A DNA stretch of 64,000 nucleotides, taken from Bacteroidales bacterium UBA6408 (lineage in GTDB: Bacteria > Bacteroidota > Bacteroidia > Bacteroidales > UBA932). Location: assembly GCA_002439805.1 (NCBI GenBank), contig DJPQ01000085.1:12881-76880 (forward strand). The letters are read 5' to 3'. How positions within the stretch are numbered: the first letter of the stretch is position 1; each line of letters begins with the position of its first letter. The position numbers and the translations under genes are program-made. The notes beneath the pieces are model-generated. The model saw only the letters and a program-made list of their open reading frames with translations, ran no database searches and was not told where the DNA came from. Below, piece by piece: positions 58,743-64,000 of the stretch.

Positions 58743-59240
58743 ATGAAGACGACTGAGATGTTGGCGCGTTCGACTTATGAGAATCTGTCCGCACAGGGTT
58801 ATGCTCCGGAACAGGAGCTGAAGTCCCGTTCCATGGTCGTTGTCTCTGAGAAGGGCAAACGTTATGCGCTCAAGACAGAAGCCGGTGAGCCGTCTGTAGT
58901 CTATTCCGTTGATGGAAACATTATTACTGACGGGCAAAAATGTGATAAGCTGATTCTTGTAAAATTAACCTCTGACAGCTTGCCGGTGGAGCCTTGGACA
59001 GAAGTCTTTGTTGAACTGAAAGGAGTGGATGTCCATCACGCGGTGTCTCAACTTAGGGAAACCCTGAAGCAGGGAATATTCAGACACAAGACAAATCTGG
59101 ATGTTCGTGCCCGCATCGTCGCCCAGTCTTTCCCCTCGAACAAGTCAAATCCTGCCATGGAACGTGCCAAGCGGGAATTCAGAAGAGATTTCAATTGTGA
59201 CCTTCGTGGAATGAAGACCGGGCAGACAGAAATTCTGTAA
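58743..59240 (+). CDS. PD-(D/E)XK nuclease-like partner protein
   Basis: 165 residues. KCDKLILVK followed by EVFVELKGVDVHHAVSQL gives Asp68, Glu91-x-Lys93 and Gln103 in the order and spacing of the PD-(D/E)XK nuclease core (D, ExK, motif IV Q). The region before it (about 25-65) is beta-rich, and the C-terminus is basic (MERAKREFRRDF). Its start is four bases after the ATPase stop, so translation is likely coupled. A hairpin terminator closes the pair. Suggested role: DNA-cutting effector controlled by the ATPase. Nuclease activity and substrate are unproven. Confidence 0.65.
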   Translation: MKTTEMLARSTYENLSAQGYAPEQELKSRSMVVVSEKGKRYALKTEAGEPSVVYSVDGNIITDGQKCDKLILVKLTSDSLPVEPWTEVFVELKGVDVHHAVSQLRETLKQGIFRHKTNLDVRARIVAQSFPSNKSNPAMERAKREFRRDFNCDLRGMKTGQTEIL

Positions 59241-59260
59241 TTGTCGTTTCTTCATCGGTA

Positions 59261-59292
59261 AGGGCATTGGAAACAGGTTTCGAATGCCCTTA
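59261..59292 (+). terminator. Hairpin closing the ATPase-nuclease cassette
   Basis: AAGGGCATT (59261-59269) pairs perfectly with AATGCCCTT (59284-59292). The downstream sequence is T-rich rather than a clean T-run. Confidence 0.65.
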
Positions 59293-59617
59293 GGATTTGT
59301 CTTTCGATTATAAGGCAGAGCTTGCTGAAGCGAGGACAGAGAAATACCTGTAGGACTTAACCTTGCTGTCGGTCACATGACCGGGCTGAAGTAGGTGCTA
59401 TACCGCTTGATATCCCGACGAAACCCTGCAATGTGAGTAGGATTTGGTTTGTTGCTTCCACCTAAGAAACTTTTCCAAGGCCGCTTATCGATAGTTGAAC
59501 TACCAGTTATGTACTGATGTCGTGCGACTTGCTCTGATTCTACCTGTGGTCGCAAAGGGGGGGAGGATATGTACTTTTCATTAATGTGTAGATTCAAGAT
59601 AGAATTAAACAATATCT
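59293..59617. other. Intergenic stretch without a recognisable gene
   Basis: 325 bases between the cassette and a broken membrane-protein gene. A 79-codon minus-strand open frame (59373-59612) is the only long one; I recognise no family in it. Together with the damaged gene that follows, this looks like the remains of transferred or deleted DNA, a common state in capsule loci. Confidence 0.35.
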
Positions 59618-60026
59618 ATGTGTATCGAACTTTCAACTATAAATTGGACTGCAATCAGTTCTATTGTGTCATGTATTATGGTGATTGCCACTTTTGTCAC
59701 GTTGAGTGTGAATAAGCGGCAGTTGGACGAGATGAAGAGACAGTGGAAATCTGAACATCGTCCCAATGTTCAGATTTCCATAATTGTTAAGAATAAGGCC
59801 TTTTTCGTTCGTGTAGATAATGTCGGAAGTGAGTTGGCGGCAAATGTACGACTTTATTTCAACAGTTTTTTTAGGAGAATTTACTCAAGCGAAGTTTGAC
59901 GACAACGGAAGAGCCTTTGGAAACCAGATGGCTGGCGATGGCCTGCTGGGAAGTGTATGTGTGCTGAATTTAACTGTTTTAACCATATTTACTCTATATG
60001 AAAGGAATTGTTTTGGCTGGTGGTAG
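59618..60026 (+). pseudogene. Small membrane protein gene, apparently frameshifted
   Basis: From ATG 59618 the frame codes an N-terminal transmembrane helix (ISSIVSCIMVIATFVTLSV) and then a charged linker (RQLDEMKRQWKSEHRPNVQI). A beta-rich segment follows (FFVRVDNVGSELAANVRLYF), like Bacteroidota proteins of about 150-200 residues with one helix plus a cytosolic beta-domain. At a seven-T run (about 59869-59875) the frame ends early in 93 codons, whereas the next frame continues coherently (GEFTQAKFDDNGRAFGNQ) to 60026, overlapping rfbA. A one-base slip in the T-run explains it. The intact 93-residue product cannot be excluded. Confidence 0.5.
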
Positions 60027-60903
60027 TGGTACAAGATTGTATCCTATAACCAAGGGCATCAGTAAACAGTTGATGCCCATATATGACAAGCCTATGGTGT
60101 ATTACCCTATCAGCATCCTGATGCTTGCCGGGATACGTGATATTCTTATAATATCTACTCCATTTGATTTGCCGGGATTTAAAAGGTTACTCGGCGATGG
60201 CTCGGATTATGGTGTTCATTTTGAGTTTGCCGAACAGCCGTCTCCGGATGGGCTGGCGCAGGCATTCATTATTGGCGAGAAGTTTATAGGAGGTGATTCT
60301 GTCTGCCTTGTGTTAGGCGACAATATATTCCACGGAGCCGGTTTTACCGGGATGTTGAAGGAGGCGGTAGCGACTGCGGAGAAATGTAATAAAGCCACTG
60401 TATTTGGCTATTGGGTAAGTGATCCCGAACGTTATGGTGTCGCTGAGTTTGACGGGGACGGGAATTGCTTGTCCATTGAAGAGAAGCCGGCAAAGCCAAG
60501 AAGCAACTATGCGGTTGTCGGGCTTTATTTCTATCCGAACAAAGTCGTAAGTGTGGCAAAAGGTATAAAGCCCTCTGCACGCGGAGAATATGAAATTACC
60601 TCTGTCAATCAGCAATTCCTTGCGGATGGAGAATTGAAAGTGCAGACATTGGGGCGTGGGTTTGCCTGGCTTGACACCGGGACGCATGATAGTCTCTATG
60701 AGGCTTCAACATATATCGAAACCCTTGAAAAGCGTCAAGGACTTAAAATCGCTTGTCTGGAAGACATTGCATATCGCCATGGTTGGATAGACGAAGCCAG
60801 AATGAGAGAACTCGCCGAACCTATGCTTAAAAATCAGTATGGCCAGTATCTTCTTCGTGTCATAGATGAGTATAGGAAAGTGGAACCATTGGATTGCTAT
60901 TGA
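59998..60903 (+). CDS. rfbA: Glucose-1-phosphate thymidylyltransferase
   Basis: 301 residues from ATG 59998. It begins with the nucleotidyl-transferase signature [20 protein letters not shown], and [19 protein letters not shown] follows. [12 protein letters not shown] holds the metal-binding Asp, and [13 protein letters not shown] the second motif. It makes dTDP-glucose from dTTP and glucose-1-phosphate, the first step to dTDP-L-rhamnose. It is the first of four rfb genes, one base upstream of rfbC. Confidence 0.97.
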   Translation: MKGIVLAGGSGTRLYPITKGISKQLMPIYDKPMVYYPISILMLAGIRDILIISTPFDLPGFKRLLGDGSDYGVHFEFAEQPSPDGLAQAFIIGEKFIGGDSVCLVLGDNIFHGAGFTGMLKEAVATAEKCNKATVFGYWVSDPERYGVAEFDGDGNCLSIEEKPAKPRSNYAVVGLYFYPNKVVSVAKGIKPSARGEYEITSVNQQFLADGELKVQTLGRGFAWLDTGTHDSLYEASTYIETLEKRQGLKIACLEDIAYRHGWIDEARMRELAEPMLKNQYGQYLLRVIDEYRKVEPLDCY

Positions 60904-60904
60904 T

Positions 60905-61489
60905 ATGAAGGTTATCGATACATTGATAGAGGGTGTGGTAATCATTGAACCGAGGGTATTCAATGATGAACGCGGATATTTTTTTGAAAGTTTCTCGCAG
61001 AGAGATTTCAATGCAAATGTCAGGACAGTAAAGTTCGTGCAGGACAACGAGTCCAAATCATGCTATGGAGTTATGCGCGGACTTCATTTCCAGTCTCCTC
61101 CGTTCGCTCAGAGTAAGTTAGTCAGGTGCATTCGGGGAACAGTGCTCGATGTCGCGGTTGATATCCGCAAAGGAAGCCGGACATACGGGCAGCACGTGGA
61201 GGTGGAGCTGTCGGAAGACAATCATAAACAATTATTCATACCGCGAGGTTTCGCCCATGGCTTTTCTGTTTTAAGCGAGACGGCGGTTCTCCAATATAAG
61301 TGTGATAATTTTTATGCGCCGGATTACGATTGTGGCATAAGCATACTTGACCAAAATTTGGGAATTGATTGGAGAATCCCGGCAAATGATGTCATCCTCA
61401 GCGATAAAGACATCAGGCGTTTACCTTTGAACGACTTGGATTCGCCGTTCTCAATAGAAATGAACCTTTACCCGGAATTCGACAGATGA
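60905..61489 (+). CDS. rfbC: dTDP-4-dehydrorhamnose 3,5-epimerase
   Basis: 194 residues from ATG 60905, one base after the rfbA stop (an upstream in-frame ATG at 60866 lies within rfbA). Cupin fold with FNDERGYFFESF, RGLHFQSPPFAQSKLVRCIRG (catalytic His) and FIPRGFAHGFSVLSETA. It epimerises C3 and C5 of dTDP-4-keto-6-deoxyglucose. Its stop overlaps the rfbD start (ATGA), so translation is coupled. Confidence 0.96.
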   Translation: MKVIDTLIEGVVIIEPRVFNDERGYFFESFSQRDFNANVRTVKFVQDNESKSCYGVMRGLHFQSPPFAQSKLVRCIRGTVLDVAVDIRKGSRTYGQHVEVELSEDNHKQLFIPRGFAHGFSVLSETAVLQYKCDNFYAPDYDCGISILDQNLGIDWRIPANDVILSDKDIRRLPLNDLDSPFSIEMNLYPEFDR

Positions 61490-62361
61490 ATATTCTTGTT
61501 ACTGGAGCCAACGGACAACTTGGCAATGAAATGCGACTAGTCGCAAAAAAATCGCAAAACAACTATCTGTTTACGGATGTTGCCCTACAGGACGGAGTTG
61601 ATACTACATTTCTGGACATAACCGATATTAATGCCATAAGGGATGCTGTATTCCAAAATTCCATAGATGCCATAATCAATTGTGCTGCCTACACTAATGT
61701 GGATGCTGCTGAAAGCAACTTTGCTGTCGCCGAGAAACTTAATGCTGAAGCACCTGGCAATTTGGCAACGGTCATGAAGGAGGTTGATGGCTGGTTTGTT
61801 CAAATCTCTACTGATTATGTGTTCGGCAAGGAACCATACAATACCCCTTGCAGAGAAGAACAGAGTGGAACTCCGACTGGTGTGTACGGGCTTACCAAGC
61901 TGCACGGCGAACAACTGGTCATGATATCTGGCTGCAAATATGTGATAATTCGCACGGCATGGCTCTATTCCGAATATGGAAGGAACTTTTGTAAAACAAT
62001 GCTGGACCTGACAGCAACAAAACCGTCAATCAAAGTTGTGTTTGACCAATGCGGGACACCGACTTATGCTCTGGATCTGGCCGAGGCAATAGGGACGATT
62101 ATTGACCGTCCGGTTCAGGGAATTTATCATTACAGCAATGAAGGCGTATGCTCGTGGTACGATTTCGCAAAGATGATTGCTGAATACAGTGGTCAGACGG
62201 AATGTGAAATTCTGCCGTGTCATTCCAATGAATTTGCGAGTTCAGTTATGAGACCCTCATACTCTGTATTGGATAAGACCAAGATAAAGGAAACTTTCGG
62301 GCTGAAAATCCCATACTGGACGGATTCTTTGAGAAAGTGTATCATAAATCTAAAGAAATGA
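61486..62361 (+). CDS. rfbD: dTDP-4-dehydrorhamnose reductase
   Basis: 291 residues. Short-chain dehydrogenase fold with NILVTGANGQLGNEMR (Rossmann motif GxxGxxG), the STDYVFG segment and the catalytic YGLTK Tyr-Lys pair (GVYGLTKLHGEQLV). It uses NADPH to reduce the 4-keto group, giving dTDP-L-rhamnose. It overlaps rfbC by four bases and is followed by rfbB four bases later. Confidence 0.96.
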   Translation: MNILVTGANGQLGNEMRLVAKKSQNNYLFTDVALQDGVDTTFLDITDINAIRDAVFQNSIDAIINCAAYTNVDAAESNFAVAEKLNAEAPGNLATVMKEVDGWFVQISTDYVFGKEPYNTPCREEQSGTPTGVYGLTKLHGEQLVMISGCKYVIIRTAWLYSEYGRNFCKTMLDLTATKPSIKVVFDQCGTPTYALDLAEAIGTIIDRPVQGIYHYSNEGVCSWYDFAKMIAEYSGQTECEILPCHSNEFASSVMRPSYSVLDKTKIKETFGLKIPYWTDSLRKCIINLKK

Positions 62362-62365
62362 CAAT

Positions 62366-63499
62366 ATGACACATACAGTACTGATTACCGGGGGTGCTGG
62401 TTTTATCGGCAGCCATGTGGTGCGTTTATTCGTGAATAAATATCCGGAGTATAGAATAATCAATCTCGACAAACTTACGTATGCCGGTAATCTTGCCAAT
62501 CTGAAAGATGTGGAGGACAAGCCCAACTATAAGTTTGTGAAAATGGACATCTGTGACTTTGATTCCGTGCTGAAACTATTCCAAGAAGAAAAGGTGGATG
62601 GAATCATCCATCTCGCTGCGGAATCGCACGTTGATCGTAGTATCAAGGACCCGTTCACATTCGAAAGGACGAACGTTATGGGAACCCTTTCCCTCCTTCA
62701 GGCAGCCAAACTCTACTGGGAAAGCCTTCCAGAGAAATATGAGGGCAAGAGATTCTATCACATCTCAACTGATGAGGTTTATGGCGCTTTGGAGATGAAC
62801 CATCCGGAGGGGATCAGGCCTCCGTTCTCCACGAAGGCATCGTCCGGAAGCCACCACCTTGCCTATGGCGATGATTTCTTCTGCGAGACAAGCAAATATA
62901 CCCCTCACAGTCCATATTCTGCATCCAAGGCATCTTCTGACCATTTCGTCAGAGCCTACCACGACACCTATGGTATGCCTACCATCGTGACCAACTGCTC
63001 GAACAACTACGGCCCGTACCAGTTCCCTGAGAAGCTGATACCGCTGTTCATCAACAACATCCGCCACCGCAAACCCCTTCCGGTTTATGGCAAGGGTGAG
63101 AACGTGCGTGACTGGCTGTTCGTCGAGGACCACGCAAGGGCCATCGACACCATATTCCATAATGGAAGGATTGCTGAGACCTACAACATCGGTGGTTTCA
63201 ACGAGTGGAAGAACATCGACATCATCAAGCTCCTGATCAAGACCGTGGACAGGCTTCTCGGAAGACGGGAAGGCGAGGACCTCGGCCTCATCACCTATGT
63301 CACCGACCGTCCCGGCCATGACGTGCGCTACGCCATCGACTCGACAAAACTCCAGAAGGAACTCGGCTGGGAGCCGAGCCTCCAGTTCGAGGAGGGCATC
63401 GAGAGGACGGCGCACTGGTATCTGGACAATCAGGCATGGCTGGACAATGTGACCAGTGGCGAATATCAGAAGTACTACGATAATATGTATAAGTTATAG
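62366..63499 (+). CDS. rfbB: dTDP-glucose 4,6-dehydratase
   Basis: 377 residues. Rossmann motif VLITGGAGFIGSHVVRLF at the N-terminus. Active-site region YHISTDEVYGAL with the Thr-Asp-Glu triad, and the catalytic YSASKASSDHFVRAYHDTYG Tyr-Lys. An insertion of about 20 residues (GSHHLAYGDDFFCETSKYT) is typical of the Bacteroidota form. It converts dTDP-glucose to dTDP-4-keto-6-deoxyglucose. With rfbA, C and D it completes the rhamnose pathway, so the locus makes a rhamnose-containing surface polysaccharide. The second half (from about 62,800) is more GC-rich than the first. Confidence 0.97.
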   Translation: MTHTVLITGGAGFIGSHVVRLFVNKYPEYRIINLDKLTYAGNLANLKDVEDKPNYKFVKMDICDFDSVLKLFQEEKVDGIIHLAAESHVDRSIKDPFTFERTNVMGTLSLLQAAKLYWESLPEKYEGKRFYHISTDEVYGALEMNHPEGIRPPFSTKASSGSHHLAYGDDFFCETSKYTPHSPYSASKASSDHFVRAYHDTYGMPTIVTNCSNNYGPYQFPEKLIPLFINNIRHRKPLPVYGKGENVRDWLFVEDHARAIDTIFHNGRIAETYNIGGFNEWKNIDIIKLLIKTVDRLLGRREGEDLGLITYVTDRPGHDVRYAIDSTKLQKELGWEPSLQFEEGIERTAHWYLDNQAWLDNVTSGEYQKYYDNMYKL

Positions 63500-63584
63500 A
63501 CCGATTCGACTAATCGGCACATTCTCGCTGAAAATATGATAGATTGCATAGCGGTCTTCTATCCATGCATGGAGTGATGATATT

Positions 63585-64000
63585 ATGGCCTCGTCTATAA
63601 GTGACAATAAACGGATAGCGAAGAATACCGTATATTTGTACATCAGGACGCTTGTTGTTCTGATAGTGTCATTGTATACTTCAAGGGTAGTATTACAAGT
63701 GCTTGGTGCCGAAGACTTGGGCATATATAATGTTGTTGGTGGTATTGTCGCATTGATGAGTTTCTTGCAAACGGCTCAGACAAAGGCGACGAGTCGCTTT
63801 ATAACTTACGAACTGGGGAAAAACAGTGGTCCTGAAACCCTGCATAAGGTCTTTTCGGCCTGTATGACAATTCATGTTGCCATTGCTGTAATTGGCATTG
63901 TGTTAGGCGAAACCGTAGGCCTATGGATAATCACTCATTGGACAAACATTCCGCTTGAGAGACAATCGGCAGCAATGTGGGTGTACCAATTCGCTATAGC
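63585..64000 (+). CDS. Wzx-like oligosaccharide flippase (N-terminal part, cut by window end)
   Basis: 138 codons are visible from ATG 63585, beginning MASSISDNKRIAKNTVYLYI. Hydrophobic segments then follow with SLYTSRVVLQVLGAEDLGIYNV, GIVALMSFLQTAQTKATSRF and FSACMTIHVAIAVIGIVLGE. This is the start typical of Bacteroidota polysaccharide-biosynthesis flippases of the MVF/MATE superfamily. It would move lipid-linked repeat units across the inner membrane. It is 85 bases downstream of rfbB in the same orientation. The C-terminal two thirds lie outside the window. Confidence 0.85.
   Translation, partial: MASSISDNKRIAKNTVYLYIRTLVVLIVSLYTSRVVLQVLGAEDLGIYNVVGGIVALMSFLQTAQTKATSRFITYELGKNSGPETLHKVFSACMTIHVAIAVIGIVLGETVGLWIITHWTNIPLERQSAAMWVYQFAI

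Noticed and set aside
57578..59240. Identification of the ATPase-nuclease pair as PARIS, Gabija or OLD
   Set aside because: No DUF4435/TOPRIM partner, no UvrD-like helicase and no TOPRIM domain in the ATPase.
59373..59612. 79-codon minus-strand frame in the cassette-rfb gap
   Set aside because: No recognised family, no promoter motif or context; kept only as a note in the intergenic entry.

Overview
The window looks like a chromosomal segment of a Bacteroidales bacterium (phylum Bacteroidota), GC-rich at roughly 55 percent by eye. The signs are: repeated promoters with the -7 motif TAnnTTTG and an upstream TTTG; SusC/SusD pairs and an UpxY-type antiterminator; many lipoproteins and outer-membrane proteins; an almost complete lack of Shine-Dalgarno sequences except before rpsU and alr; and the tiny COX24-domain protein next to HU. 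A Rikenellaceae/Alistipes-like host is a guess from gene content, not something the sequence proves.

Layout. 1-9.4 kb: end of an MFS transporter, tRNA-Leu, a giant AsmA-like protein, an ATPase, then housekeeping genes (rpsU, rplU, rpmA, serS, ruvC). 9.4-19.7 kb: a TonB-receptor-like outer-membrane protein, a Cys-rich lipoprotein with a MauE/thioredoxin fusion, rluD, a PASTA protein, a LysE exporter, lnt, a ribbon-helix-helix protein and a small porin. 19.9-21.7 kb: an AT-rich island of decayed genes, namely a frameshifted HigA-like antitoxin and a chimeric, deleted restriction-modification relic. 21.7-35.8 kb: a double-thioredoxin protein, coaD, ung, lon, HU, the COX24 mini-protein, rng, a zinc peptidase, a DJ-1 protein, alr, a secreted nuclease lipoprotein and an ABC-F ATPase.

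35.9-53.1 kb is a polysaccharide utilisation locus that appears to target alpha-mannan: a membrane-anchored kelch/winged-helix regulator, a carboxypeptidase-regulatory-like lipoprotein, GH76, SusC, SusD, a DUF3823-type lipoprotein, a GH92 whose general-acid Glu position is Gln, and a GH125 fused to a CE1-like esterase. The inferred flow is GH76 cutting the 1,6-linked backbone at the surface, SusCD importing the oligosaccharides, then GH92 and GH125/esterase trimming them in the periplasm. 53.3-56.7 kb: an M16 peptidase and a short LysR-like protein.

56.7-64 kb is the start of a surface-polysaccharide locus: UpxY with a leader holding a 54-codon ORF, then an inserted two-gene cassette (AAA ATPase plus PD-(D/E)XK-like protein, a candidate defence module with its own promoter), then a complete dTDP-L-rhamnose pathway (rfbA, rfbC, rfbD, rfbB) and a Wzx-like flippase cut by the window edge.

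The most unusual signal is a dispersed stem-loop element of about 105-123 bases. It is present in six full-length copies, one truncated copy and one collapsed copy. All lie downstream of a gene and in that gene's orientation. The apical and basal blocks are conserved, while the stems between them change in sequence but keep pairing. In at least two copies the outer arm contains the stop codon of the upstream gene.
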